DNA of 64,000 nt from Zeugodacus cucurbitae (lineage: Eukaryota > Arthropoda > Insecta > Diptera > Tephritidae). Each line of letters begins with the position of its first letter. Within the stretch, counting starts at the first letter, position 1. The stretch lies in contig NC_071668.1 of the NCBI RefSeq assembly GCF_028554725.1, forward strand, positions 71,708,719-71,772,718, written 5' to 3'. Shown here piece after piece: positions 36,055 to 48,597 of the stretch. The position numbers and the translations under genes are program-made. Under the pieces are notes generated by a model that worked only from the letters and a program-made list of their open reading frames with translations, was not told the origin of the DNA and made no database searches.

Positions 36055-37670
36055 AGTGCGTTTTTAGACAGGAGCTAATTGATTAATCAACCGTCCGATT
36101 AAAACGCTTATTAAGATCGATTTACCATACAAAATAAAAATCTACATTTATTATACCCTCGCAACAAAAGTTGATAAAGAGAGTATTATAGTTTTGCTCA
36201 CATAACGGTTGTTTGTAAAGAGTTAGATATAGAGTCATATATACCAAAGTGATCAGGGTGACGAGTAGATTTGAAATCCGGATGTCTGTCCGTCCGTCTG
36301 TCCGTCTGTGCAAGCTGTAACTTGAGTAAAAATTAAGATATCTTGACGAAACTTGGCACCATAAGAAGGTTAAGTTCGAGACAAGGTTAAGTTTAAGACA
36401 AAATAACGAAAACCAAAAACACATAAAGTGTCATAACTAAGCCATAAATGAAGTTATAAAAGTAAAATTTGGAATAAAGGATCGCACTATGTAGGGGCAT
36501 ATTTGGATGTAATTTTTTTGGGGAAGTGGGCGTGGCACCGCCCCCAAATCGGTTATTTGTATTTAACTCGCAAACCAATAAAGCTATATAGACCAAACTT
36601 TCTGCAGTCGGTTCTCTTATGTACCCCACCACACACCATGAAAATAGTTGAAATCGGATAATAACCACGCCCACCTCCCATACAAAGGTTAGGTTGAAAA
36701 TTAATTTGGGTTAACTCACTAACGAAAAACGTCATAAACACAAAATTTCACACAAGAAATAGCAGAAGGGAGCTGTACTCAGATTTTTTTTACAAAATGG
36801 AAAATGGGCGTGGCGTCGTCCACTTATGGGTCAAAAAGCATATCTCAGGATCGTATCTCGACCGATTCGAATGAAATTCGGTATATAATATTTTCTTGAC
36901 ACCCTGATAACACGGACAAAAAATGGGCGAAATCGGTTCACAACCACTACTACTTTCCTTATAACTCAATTTTGAAATCCATCTTATTCCTTCACTTTAT
37001 AATGTAAACATGAGGAACCAATGAAGATAAAAGAATAAAACTTTACACAAATAGTGCATATCATCTTTGGCTTCACTTGTGAAAAAATTGTCGAAAACGG
37101 ACCATAACTTTTCAAGGCCCCAGATATCGAACATGTTGAACTCGGCGCCTAAGGATAAATTTTAACCGAAAATATGGGTAAATCTCTCAGACAATTTAAT
37201 GTAATTCAGAGGAAATTGTTTTCTTCTAATAGTGTGTCTCTGTTCCAAAAATTATTAAAATCGGGTCATAACATCTCCTAGCTCCCATGTACCTAATTAT
37301 AGGTTCTTCAAAAATACGGTGAGCTTTATTCCGCATATATATATTGGTTAATATGTGAGATATTTTAGCCAAATTAATTGATCGTATAGTCTTGGATATA
37401 GTGTACCTTGCTGATGAAAATGAATGAAATCGGTTCAGGAATTACCTTAGCCCTCATATACTAAATATGACGATTTTCGTTATTCTATTAAACTTTATGC
37501 CGAATTTATGGGTTAATTTGTATGTTATCTTAATAAAATTTCTTTAATAAATTGCAAGAGTATAAAATGTGCGGTTGCACCCGAACTTAGCCTTTCCTTA
37601 CTTGTTTGTAATTGAATTTTAATCGATCGTAAAGTGGTCTAAATTTAAAGAACTATGCTCTGATCTAAAG
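36055..37670 (+). mobile_element. MITE of the TAGCCTTTTC family split by a dispersed repeat
   Basis: The left part, 36055-36150 (AGACAGGAGCTAATTGATTA to AAAATCTACATT), is interrupted by the repeat at 36151-37608. It resumes at 37609 with AATTGAATTTTAATCGATCG, matching the uninterrupted order seen at about 17225. Confidence 0.65.
36151..37608 (+). repeat. dispersed non-coding repeat, copy C
   Basis: It opens with TTATACCCTCGCAACAAAAG and AGAGAGTATTATAGTTTTG. It then has the CTGTCCGTCCGTCTG stretch, blocks with GGGCGTGG / CCACGCCCAC, and closes with GTTGCACCCGAACTTAGCC and TTTCCTTACTTGTTT. No coding frame is conserved between copies. Confidence 0.85.
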
Positions 37671-39656
37671 AGATATAGCAGCTTGTTCAAGAAGGTAGAA
37701 CTGATTTTGCTTAATAATAGCCTAGTTTGGATGAAAATTGTGATCCCATAAAACATATTAAAACTCATCGCCTTTAAAGCTCCCTCGCTTTATAATTAAC
37801 CTGCCTTTTATTGTCTGTTTTAATTATCTTAATTCCATAAAGGTAAATGAAAATTATTAAACTCCACAATTCCATGCCACGCAAGTAGCTCAACGCATTA
37901 TAAAGATATTGTTTTATTATTGTTTTTGCCTCACTCACAAATTTCATGACATTTTCATTATTCACCAGCGTCATTGCTGTCAACAACGTCCGTTCAATTA
38001 AAGGTAATGCCGTTGACAAACGCACACAATGTGTCGGCATAAACACACAAGGATATGGCTGGATGATGAACATGAAGACTCACATATAGGTGGTGGATTA
38101 TCTACATACACATATGTGAAGGGTATTATGAAAGTTGCGTTTAAAGAAAGCGTCGGATGAGTGTGTATATTTATGGCATATATGTATATACAGAGACAAA
38201 CAACTTTACAATAAATGCAAACATATTGCCCTCTTTGTCCAACTATGTAACTGCATGAACCACATGTGTAACTGTATTTGTTTATTGTATGCAAGTGTGT
38301 GTGTGTGTGTCACATTGACAAAGGCTATGACAGTTTTAACACCACAAACAAAATGATTGATTACGAAATTAAATTGCAAGGAAAATATGCATGAGCACAC
38401 ACACACATGTATAAATTGAGAGCAACAAAACAGCAAAAATAAAAATGAATACAAAAGCTTCACAATGCATGGTGGTGTCACATTGGCGCTGTTGCGAAAT
38501 GGGCCAAGAATACGTGTCAAGTCATTGTATTAGAAGAGCTAATGTTTAACAATAGGATCTGTTTGTTGCGTTGCGTTGCGCTGCAATAAGCAACAGTATA
38601 TCTGTGGTGGTGTGTGTCTGTGTACATTTGCGCTTAGTCGAGTGCCCTGTGTATTGAGCTGGGTGTGACATGGCGTATGAGTGACATGTGATTGTTTTCA
38701 TTTCGTATATATGTATATGCGTGCGCGTTAATAAAAGTGGCGCTGACAAATAAATTACAATAAAAACAAAAACTGTAATGAAACAATTTTCATGTGTTGA
38801 TTAAGACACTTTTCGGTCATAAAAGATTTGCATTATTAATTCGCGCGTGAGGGAAATTGACATGTTGCTGCTATGGGTTTTAGATCCCTTACATTTTGGC
38901 TCAGAAATGTTGGCTGTTAAAATGTTGAAATTAAAATTAAAATAAAAATAATTATAATGTTAAAATTAAAAAAAAAAAATTATATTCAATTTTTCACTTA
39001 TTTTAATTAAAAAAATTAAAAAAAAAAATTTTAAATAAAAAAAAAATATTTTCATTCTAATATCTTGTACAGCTTGTAAAATTTAATACAGACAAAAAAA
39101 AAATTAATACAGATTTTTAATAAATTTTAAATTTTTGTGAAAATTATTAATTTTCATCATTAAATATTTTTTTCATTTCAAGTAATATTTTTTTTTTTTT
39201 AATTATTCACTAGACACTTTTATTAAATTTTTTAACTTAATAAAAATTATTAATTTTAACTATTTAATATTTCTTGTATTTTTTAAAAAGGTATTTTATG
39301 TTTTATTTTAACTACCTTTTTATAAAAACGATGTTTTACTTTTCAATATTTAATTCAACGATTTTTTCGTCATATTTTGATGCTTTTGAAATCAACAATG
39401 TTTTGAATTTAAAAAGTTATAAAAAAACAAGTTTTAGGACCATCTAAATTTCAAATAAATTAATTAATAAATTTAAAAAGAAAATATTTTTTTAAAGTAG
39501 TTTTTTTATAAATATTCTTGCAATTAATTTAACGGAATTCATAAATTTCTATTCAATCGAAATATTCTAAATTGATTAAATTTTTGACAATTTCGATTTT
39601 ATTATTTTTTTTTTTTTTTTTTAACATTTAGTCAGTAATGAATAATTCCAATCATA
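37671..39656. other. large-intron DNA, A/T low complexity 38900-39640
   Basis: No gene was seen. GT tracts are at 38294-38312 and 38606-38622. Confidence 0.6.
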
Positions 39657-40870
39657 TTTTTATACTCTCGCCACAAAAGTTGCTAAAGAGAGTATTATAG
39701 TTTTGTTCACATAACGGTTGTTTGTAACACCCAAAACTAAACGAGTTAGATATAGGGTTATATATACCAAAGTGATCAGGGTGAAGAGTGGAGTTCAAAT
39801 CCGAATGTCTGTCTGTCCGTCCGTCCGTCCGTCCGTCTGTGCAAGTTGTAACTTGAGTAAAAATTAAGATACCTTGATGAAACTTGGCACACTTATTCTT
39901 GGCACCATAGGAAGGTTGCTTTCGAAAATGAGCAAAATCGGACCACTGCCACGCCCACAAAATGGCTAAAACCGAAAACACATAAAGTGCCATAACTAAG
40001 CCATAAATAAAGCTATAGAAGTAAAATTTAGTTTGAAGGATCACACTATGAAGGGGCATATTTGAATGTATTTTTTTTGTGGAAGTGGGCGTAGCCCCAC
40101 CCCTACTAAGTTTTTTGTACATATCTCGCAAACCAATAGAGCTATATAAACCAAACTTTCTGCAGTCGTTTATTTCAGCCATTTCCTTATACAGTCCAAA
40201 AATGAAAGAAATCGGATCAATACCACGCCCACCTCCCATACAAAAGTTAGGTGGAAAATTACTAAAAGTGGGTTAACTCACTAACGAAAAACGCCAGAAA
40301 CACTAAATTTCACATAAGAAATGGCAGATAGAAGCTGTACTCAGATTTTTTATAAAAATGGAAAATGGGCGTGGCGTCGCCCACTTATGGGTCAAAAACC
40401 TCAGGAACTACTCGACCGATTTCAATGAAACTTGGTTTGTAATAGTTTCCTTACATCAAAATAATATGTTGTGAAAATAGGCCAAATCGGTTCACAACCA
40501 CGCCTACTTCCTATATACTAGAACTTTGAAGACAATCCGAATCGTTTACTTTACAATATATAAAGTAAGCACTAGTGAAGATATCGGTGCAGAACTTTGC
40601 ACAAATACTATGTTTATAGTGTGGCAGCCCCATTCTAAAAATCGCCAAAATCGGACCATATGTTTTTAAGGCCCCATATATCGAACATGAGGACATCGGT
40701 GCTTCTAACCTAATATTAGGGTTTCCAACTTTCAATGGACTTTATATAATATATATGACGAATATGTGGGTCAAAATGTGTATTATATAATATAAATAAA
40801 GTTAAATAAATAAATTGCGAGAGTATAAAATGTTCGGTTACACCCGAACTTAGCCCTTCCTTACTTGTTT
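39657..40870 (+). repeat. dispersed non-coding repeat, copy D
   Basis: This is the most regular copy. It has TTTTATACTCTCGCCACAAA at the left, a run of CCGTC units at 39815-39838, repeated GGGCGTGG/CCACGCCC blocks about 130-140 bp apart, and at the right GCGAGAGTATAAAATG, TTACACCCGAACTTAGCCC and CTTCCTTACTTGTTT. TATACTCTCGC and GCGAGAGTATA form inner inverted repeats. Confidence 0.88.
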
Positions 40871-40959
40871 ATTTTATAATTTTATACAAAATTAATTTAT
40901 TCTTAAAATTTCTTTTATATTTCTTTTTTTATTAAGTTCTTTCATAGATTACATTTTTT

Positions 40960-42080
40960 AAATTTTCAGGTTCAGCGACTTACAGCGCTTTGTATAACGG
41001 TGGCCCTAAGAACCACACCAACGGCTGCTCTAGAACAAATATTAAATCTGCCACCTATAGTTTACTTTGCCGAAAACTGCACGGCGAAATCGGCGGGCCG
41101 ACTGATCGCAACAGGTGAATTTACATACAGATCCTTCGGACACAGCTCGGTTGCTAAGGGCAATCTGACAGGCACCGACTATCTGGTCTCATTCTACAAC
41201 TGGGAAAGAGAGTTCACGGTAAACATGGAAAAGGATGGTTGGCGCAAGGGTACCGCAACTACATGCAACACCTTAAATATCTATACGGATGGCTCTAAAA
41301 TGGATGAGGGATATACTGTCCGGAATTAGGCATAAAACAACCGTTCGAACTGTCGAACCACTGCAGTATATTTCAAGCAGAGGTATTTGCTATTGGGAAG
41401 GCAGCAGAGCTAGCCTCCATCGCACAAGCCCAATACTCTAAAATTAACGTCTACGTAGACAGTCAAGCAGCAATCAAGGCAGTAACCTCGTTTCGAATAT
41501 CGGTTAAAAGTGTCTTGAGCAGCAGGACAGCAGTGGAGAGGGTCACCAGGAATATGAGGCTACACTTCTACTGGGTGCCAGGCCATAAAGGCATCGAGGG
41601 CAATGACATCGTAAACGGGATTGCCAAGAGTGGTGTACAGCTGTCACCTGGAAACACGACACGACATAGATAGGTGCATGGCAAGAAATCTCAAATCTCG
41701 CTGGAAGGATCTACCGGGGTGTAAAACTGCAAAGGTTTTATGCAAGGGCTGTAGGACCATAGTTGGCATTCTTACTGGTCACAGCCTAGTAACGGCACAT
41801 GCCTATAAGAGAAAGTGTCACTAGCGGGGGATCAAGGAAACAGTGGAGCATCTCTTGTGCGTTTGTCCTGCGTTAGCGAGACAGCATTTTAGGTACTTAG
41901 GGGCCCCACAATACGATAAGTTAGAGGAAGCTTCATAAACTAATAGAATTCACGTCAGGCGGAGGCATCCTAAACGATGACTACTACTCAGGAAACATGT
42001 GAAGGCACTCCATTCTGGTATCGCAAAGGACCATAACTGGTCTATGCGTGGCCTGCAGGCCTACCAGACCAACCTAACCT
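40960..42080 (+). mobile_element. non-LTR retrotransposon 3' fragment with RNase H domain
   Basis: The first frame (41000-41329) includes LNLPPIVYFAENCTAKSAGR and ends with the RNase H opening IYTDGSKMDEG. After a frame change the other RNase H motifs follow: IFQAEVFAIG (Glu), VYVDSQAAIKA (Asp) and FYWVPGHKGIEGND (His, Asp). All catalytic RNase H residues are recognisable, but the frame is broken at 41330 and again near 41630. The terminal CCAGACCAACCTAACCTG resembles LINE tails of the I or LOA type, which is inference. It sits beside repeat copy D. Confidence 0.82.
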
Positions 42081-43101
42081 GATATATTTAAACCCCTTTT
42101 TACTATCCTCATATAACACTTACACTTATTGCTTTTCCGTTCTCTACTTTCAAACTTGCAATGGCAATCGCTAATAGCGCTTACTCAGCGAAATCATTAC
42201 CATTTCCCCCCAGTTGCAGCGCCTCATTGGCGTTACTCATACGCCCCACCTCCGTTTGCAAAGGCGAAGCTTAAAAGCGCAACGACAAGCTTTACCTTTC
42301 CCGCCAATCATGCAAGTATGTGCGTGTGTGTGCTGCCTTTGCATTTTCAATTTGCTGCAAATTGTTATTTTTTCCTTTGCTCTTGCATTTTAATTAATTA
42401 ATTTATTTATCACCACCTGTGGGGCTTTAAACACCCCGTGGTTGTTTGAATTCAATTTTCATGCGGTGCGGCTTGTGGCAAATAACGGTGCGATAAAGGA
42501 GAATTTTAAAGCGATAAAGTGACACTTTTTGTTGTTTTTTCAAGTTGGCGATAAAAAGGTGCGACTTCGATTTGGAATTTCTGAAGTAAGTGGTTAGATT
42601 TGCAGACTGAATGGTGGTAATATGTGAAGAGGAAAAATATTATTTGAAATTCTTTAGGAAGTAGATTTGAAGTGTTTGGAGAATACGAGAGGTCCTGAGG
42701 GTTAATTATTTGCAGTTTAATTTTGAGTTATATTTTATTGGTTTTGAGTTTAGTTTTGATTTGGAAAAGTTTGGTTAAAATGCTTAGTACAAGTAAGTTG
42801 TTGTTTCAGGAGTATTTGTAGTGAAGAACTATTCAGTAAGAAGATCAGAGAAGATATATGAAGAAAGTGATTAAATATATTGATTCGGAAGAGATTATGA
42901 AGTACGAAGACATTTACTTAATGTCCAGAGGCATGCTATTTAATCTATGAGATTCTTAAGAAATCCGTTTCTTTTTCGTTCTATTTAAGTTTTGTTTCAA
43001 CATAATTGTTTGGAAGCTGATACAGTGAACAAGCTTATCAATTGAAGAAGAGATCTGCTCAAATTCATTGTAGAAGCTTTTAAACATCTTTATGTAGATA
43101 A
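42081..43101. other. large-intron DNA
   Basis: Nothing recognisable. Confidence 0.55.
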
Positions 43102-43472
43102 TAGTCTTTTCGCACAAGAGCTAATTGATCAATTAACTGGCCTTTGTTCGATTAAATAATTTTAGTTTTAAACGATTTAGAACGATTTAACATACAAAAT
43201 AAAAATCTCATTTTTCATTTGGCTTAGTTTTTTTTTTATGAAATAGCAGTAATATTACTCGACGTAAGATGTTGCTGCTGGAATAATGGTTATGGTTATT
43301 GCGAAAATAGCAATCAGCTGTTGAAACTTATCAACTTCTTATGAAAAGCAAAAACAAAAATGTATAACATATGATCGTTAATCGAGTAGCCGTCAGTGCG
43401 AAGGGCAAAACTGGTTTCTCAATTAAAATTTTAATTGATCAATTAATTTGTTTGGCTGTGCGAAAAGGCTAT
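43102..43472. mobile_element. MITE with TAGCCTTTTCGCAC-type inverted ends
   Basis: The left end TAGTCTTTTCGCACAAGAGC and the right end (revcomp) TAGCCTTTTCGCACAGCC are inverted repeats. An inner AATTGATCAATTAA occurs next to both ends. There is no open frame. Left ends of the same family recur at 17122, 30773 and 36055. Confidence 0.75.
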
Positions 43473-44040
43473 AAGATTGATAAAAATAGTCCAAGGCGTG
43501 TTTGTGTATTAAGAAATTAATCAAAATTGAGATAGCTTGGAGAAAAATCATTACTAAATGTATTACCTAAAATAGTTTGTCGAGACACACACCTTATAAT
43601 ATTTGATTTTTTCCTGAAGGCAAGACAGATGTTAAGCTTAGTATTGCTGATCATTATTTTATTCAAATGCTTAAAGATGCCTCGAGTGTTTATTTCGTAT
43701 GCACTATCTAAGCCACGCCACTTAGTCAGGACACACACCATACTGAACAAAAATGCAGGGAATAGCTCCCAGCTATTTTTTTATACCATTTCCCTACGCG
43801 CGGAAGAAGTTATACTTCTTAGTGATATTCCAAGAAATGCATATCATTTTGTATGAAAGAAAACTAGCGAGAGGGAGTGAGGTGACCATCACTTTCTTAA
43901 ATTCACATTTTATAAATTTATTATGCACATTTTATAAAGCAAAGTCCAAAACAATTATCATTTCTGTGTTCTGACGGATTGATAGCCATAATATTTACAA
44001 TTGGATTATGATAACTAAAATACGATATAAAATGTCTTAC
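43473..44040. other. large-intron DNA next to endonuclease fragment
   Basis: A minus frame at 43750-43517 (FKHLNKIMISNTKLNICLAF) could be more debris of the same element, but I cannot assign it. Confidence 0.4.
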
Positions 44041-44439
44041 CTATATTTTATCTATATTTCTCGCGAATACCGTATCAATGGTCGTACCTCCTTTTGTCGT
44101 AGGATCATTTCTTCCATTGATCATTTCTAATGAAAATTTCTCTCTGAGGAATGCCAGTAATGGTTCAGCTTCTGGCAATGAGAAATTTACATTGAAATCT
44201 CCCGCAAGGAGTACCGGTTGTTCGCTATACTCTACCGGTTCTCCGATAATATCTGCAAAAGCTTGCGAATCTGCAGTTGGCAACGATAATAAAGCTTTAA
44301 CGATGAACAATTTTATATCTCTCATCGATGAATTTGGAGATATATAAATGACAATTAAATTCAATTTTTTACTATTATGATTATCGCAATTTTGCATTAT
44401 ACCTACAGAAATGTTCCTGTGAAGTATAGTGCAAACTTT
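44041..44439 (-). mobile_element. endonuclease (EEP-type) domain fragment, probably from a Helitron or LINE
   Basis: The minus-strand frame is open from 44439 to 44041. It reads KVCTILHRNISVGIMQNCDN, LNLIVIYISPNSSM, PVLLAGDFNVNFSLPEAEPL, NDPTTKGGTTIDTVFARN. GDFN and the GTTIDTVF..N region are hallmarks of the exonuclease-endonuclease-phosphatase fold. Fly and other insect Helitron proteins often carry such a domain at the C-terminus, next to a PIF1-like helicase. No helicase or RT part is visible nearby, so the source is uncertain. It lies antisense to no known gene and in the same strand sense as GABA-B-R1, within its 22.6 kb intron. Confidence 0.7.
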
Positions 44440-46087
44440 TCAACAGCCAACGCAGAGTATTTCAACGAAAAGTCACATAAACTAGTTGAGAATTCGTAGA
44501 AATGAAACAGAAACGAAAGAAAAATAATGCACAAGCATACAATCATACATGTGCGTACACATCTGCTTTACTCTCAATCACTCTCTCTCTCTCTCGCGTT
44601 AATTGTTCAACGCTATAGGTTGCGATAATTGTTTAACGTTAAAGTCGTATAAGAAGTATAACTTCAAAAATCACAACCTCTTTAAGAAAATCCTACTCAT
44701 TGTTCAATATATTTGTTTCTTTTAATCTCCAGCATGCAACACAAAAGCGTAATAAGTGATTATTACTTAAGTGCAGCGGCTTGCTTAGCAAACTCAAACT
44801 CAATAACTAGTTAAAGCGAATAGCAACAGGTGTAAAAACAAAGCGTGCAATCAACTGGCTGTCGGCATAAATCTGCGCAAAATTCAATGCAACGCCATGC
44901 CTTTCATACTTCAATTTGTTATTTGCCTTGCAGAGGCTTGCAGCAAAACAATAGACTCGCAACAAACTAAGATATTTTGCATTTTTTTCATATTTTGCGC
45001 ACATTTTTCCTAACATTTTGCAGTTTTTTCTCTGCTTTCCTCTGGCATTTCAGTTCGTTTTTATTCCCACTCCTCGCTGGGTGTGCTATTGTTTGCATTC
45101 ATTTGTCTATTTTTTCGCCATTGTTTCTGCGCTAACATTGCAAGTTCATTGCAAAGCAAATTGAGTGCGAAGAGATATGAAATTATGTTGCTGTGAGTTG
45201 AGTGAGTGCGCGTGTGGGCAGGTGGGATAACATTATCGTTGTTGTTGTTGTTGTTGTGTGCAGCAACTATAGTTAACGATGCTTCTTTTCTACCTTCGTC
45301 TCTCGCACTTTGCCTAGTTATCTGCTTTGCCTCCTCAGCTGCTTACCTGCCTACCTTCATCTCATATTCGTTACACCCACTCTCATTGTTTGGTTTTCCT
45401 TTCACGTTGTTTATGCGCCTTTTTTCCCCGCCATCATTACATTGTTGCAATGCAACAGGCATTTTCTTGCGCTCAAATGAACTCAAAGCCATAATAACGA
45501 GGCTGGGGCGTGCGGGAATGCTGCGGTGTGCCTCATACATTACATGTGTTCATACATTAAATCCTTGCACGCATGTTCTCTCCTATACACACACATTGAA
45601 TGGCTGTAATTTGTCGAGCTTTGCGGGTTTCATAAATTTTGCTCATGTGCTTGAATTTCAACGTTGCATGTGGATATATATGTATGTCTCAATATGGTTA
45701 CTAAAACTATTGTTTTTATTTAAAGCTGTCAAGCTCTTATTCTGTATGGTTGTATTTAATTTTGAGCTAAAACAAATTTTTATATTTCTAAAATGACGAG
45801 TATTACTATAATGAACTCAGGTCAAAATGTTGTATTAAACTTATATTCACAGATTTTGATTGGCAATTCTTGCACCGATATCTGCCGAAATCTAATTGAG
45901 CATCACATGAACCCTAACTTAATCAAAATTGACTCCTATCTTGAACTTCATGACCTCCTCACAGGTGACCTCACATGATCTCCAGATTGACATCTTCAAA
46001 CAAATATAAAAATTCCAAAATTCCATATAAAATGTTAACTAACTCGACTATCTTGAACCATGACTTAAACTCTAGTGATTCTCGGTT

Positions 46088-46103
46088 TGACCTTACTTGA
46101 CCT
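46088..46103 (-). promoter_or_regulatory. DR4-type nuclear-receptor half-site pair
   Basis: On the minus strand this is AGGTCA-AGTA-AGGTCA, a perfect direct repeat with a 4-base spacer. More TGACCT half-sites lie at 45951 and 45966. Confidence 0.35.
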
Positions 46104-46216
46104 CTAAAAATTTAAATATATTTGTTTATTACTTGAGGTTACACGTGAGATCAATTTTTTTTTGTGTTGATAAATTTAAGATTTCCGTCCCAATCATCAA
46201 ATAAGTTTCACATATT

Positions 46217-46743
46217 ATCGATAATTTATCGATATTTTAAATCGTTTTTGATAAAATCGAAATTTAATTTAAACAGAGTTTCTTGAGTTGAGTTTTATCA
46301 GAAATTATTAATAAAAATTGCCTTAAAAAATTATCGATATTTAATTATCGATATACTTGGCAAGCATTGCTTTTATTTTTTATATTCATTTATTTATAAT
46401 TTATTAAATTTTAAATTAATGAGCAGTTGTGAAATTTGACTTTTATGAATTTTGAGTTTTTTATGAAATTTAATTTTATCGATTTGAGTATTTTTGAAAA
46501 AAAAAAATGATCGATATCGACATATTTATATGCATTCCTTTTTATTTCTTTTTCCAACTATAAAGAAATTGCATCCGTTAATTTCATGTAGAATCATGCG
46601 TTTATATCTGTCGATTATTTTTAATCGATTTTTATCGATAATTGAAAATTTGATGAAAAATGTTAAAATTTTGTGAAATTATAAATATTTAAGAGAAATA
46701 TTTCAACTGAAATGTTTATATTTTTACATTATGATTAATCGAT
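46217..46743. promoter_or_regulatory. cluster of ATCGAT (DRE/BEAF-like) motifs
   Basis: ATCGAT occurs at about 46217, 46228, 46333, 46347, 46479, 46509, 46624, 46634 and 46738, several as TATCGATA/TTATCGATA, the DREF/BEAF-32 core. Binding is not shown. Confidence 0.4.
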
Positions 46744-48414
46744 TTTTGTCAATAATAGAAAATTTGATGAAAAATGTTAAAACTTTTTTAATTATAAATA
46801 CTTAAGAAAAATATTTATACAGAAAAGTAAAAGTTAAGAAATATCGAGAAAGATTTTATCTTGAGTATTTATAAGATACAAAAATCAATATATTCATATA
46901 ATGAAACAGTTTATCACTGCAATAAACTTATAATTAAAGTGAAAAATCACTTTTGTTACTGTGTAATTCATATATAACACCGCGTCACAGCTGTGCAACA
47001 GTTAGACACGGCGTATGTGTTACCTGAAACTTGAAAAAGTGCTTCACTGCTAATTAGTTGGCTTTTAGCTAGAAGTTTATGAGAAGTTTTGAATGCAGCT
47101 TTCAAATAACTCAGCTTGTTATGGATATTTGTGCATTTATATACATATGCGTGAAGTGTTGCTTGTAAATTAAGCAGCTGCAATTCATGCAACTTGCTTG
47201 TAGGAGTAGTTCAAGCGAATTTAGATAGCATGCAGTTAATTTAGAGGTAAGCGTAAAAGTTTGTAGATACATACATTCACTCATATATGTATAGATGTAA
47301 AAAATCGTTATGCTTCTTTGGAAGTGAGTAAATGATAAAGTAATCTGGGGTTTTGTGTATTACTTATTTCTGAGAAACACAAGTTGTTCGCTAAAATCGT
47401 TTAAACTTGATTGCATGAATCGGTGTACGTATATGTGTATGCCAGAGATGCTTTTAAATATAAAGGTAGTATGTGCCAGCTCCTACTAATAGCGGCAAAC
47501 CACAGCTGCTCCGCATTATCAACTCAAAAATAATAAAAATGCATAGTATATGAAAGTATACACGCTCTTGTACATAAATAATAGCTCATAATCAAAAATT
47601 CTTCACCGAAAAGGTGTAACCATAAGATAACAATGTGCACAAAAGCACCTGCAAACATTCTCATACATATATACCAGTCTGCTTTAGTAGCATTAACCCA
47701 TGTGTTGCTGCTTAGCAACAGCTACTCTTGTGGTTCTTGGTGCACCAACTTGCAACAACAATTCACTGTACGCACCTTAAATGCATGTCAGCGTCAAGCA
47801 CCATAAATACCCATACATACATGCAACCTTATGCATATTTCCCTAAATCTCAGTTGTTCACCCTTGAGCTCCCACGCTAAACACAGGTGAGCGGCATGGC
47901 ATAATGTAATCCATCGAAGCGTAAAGCTTGCTTGCTTAGAGTTGACTTTAATGGTGGCAGGTGTTGCAAGCACTCATTTGTTGCATGCATAGCGTACGCT
48001 TTTTGGCTGCAGCATATGTAGTTGCAGGCAAACATACATATTTATACACATAGTTCCATATGTGTGTGCAGTCGATTTTGCATTTAGTAGGAATTGCTTT
48101 GTTTTAACTACTAAATGCTTGCTTCTGACATTTGCTCGCTTGTAGGGGTGTTCGTTGCTATTTTGCATTTGCTGCTTTAATCAGTTTTGAATTATTAAAA
48201 TTTGCTCTTCCACGCGTTTTTGTTGTCCGAAACAGGTGTTTTGCTGTAAGCTCGTGGCGTTGTCTGTTGAATTTCGCGTGCGAGGAAATGGAGAGTTTAA
48301 CGCTTTTTAATTATTTGAGTTTAAATTAAAACTATTTGATGGAGAAAAAAGTTTTTTTGTTTTAATATTTATGAAATTTATCATTCATAACATGAGAAAG
48401 AGAGGTTCTTATTA

Positions 48415-48597
48415 ATTACAGAGAGAGGGAGAGGGAGAGAGACGTATAAATCAAGAAATAGAGAACGACAGCAAGGAAGAAAGAAAGAGCGAGAGAGAGT
48501 ATAGAGCGAAACAGAGCAATATAGAGTAGGATAGAGAGAGAGAGAGCGATGGAGAAAGCTTGAGATATATATGAAGAGAGAGAGAGAGAGAGACTTT
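48415..48597. repeat. GA-rich microsatellite
   Basis: An imperfect (GA)n tract of about 180 bp, with AGAGAGAGAGAG blocks at 48530-48545 and 48575-48593, lies in the large receptor intron. Confidence 0.9.

Noticed and set aside
45206..45796. Plus-strand frame of 196 codons with leucine-rich start
   Set aside because: It looks like a membrane protein, but the composition comes from T-rich and GTTGTT sequence, with no recognisable family and a poor start context.
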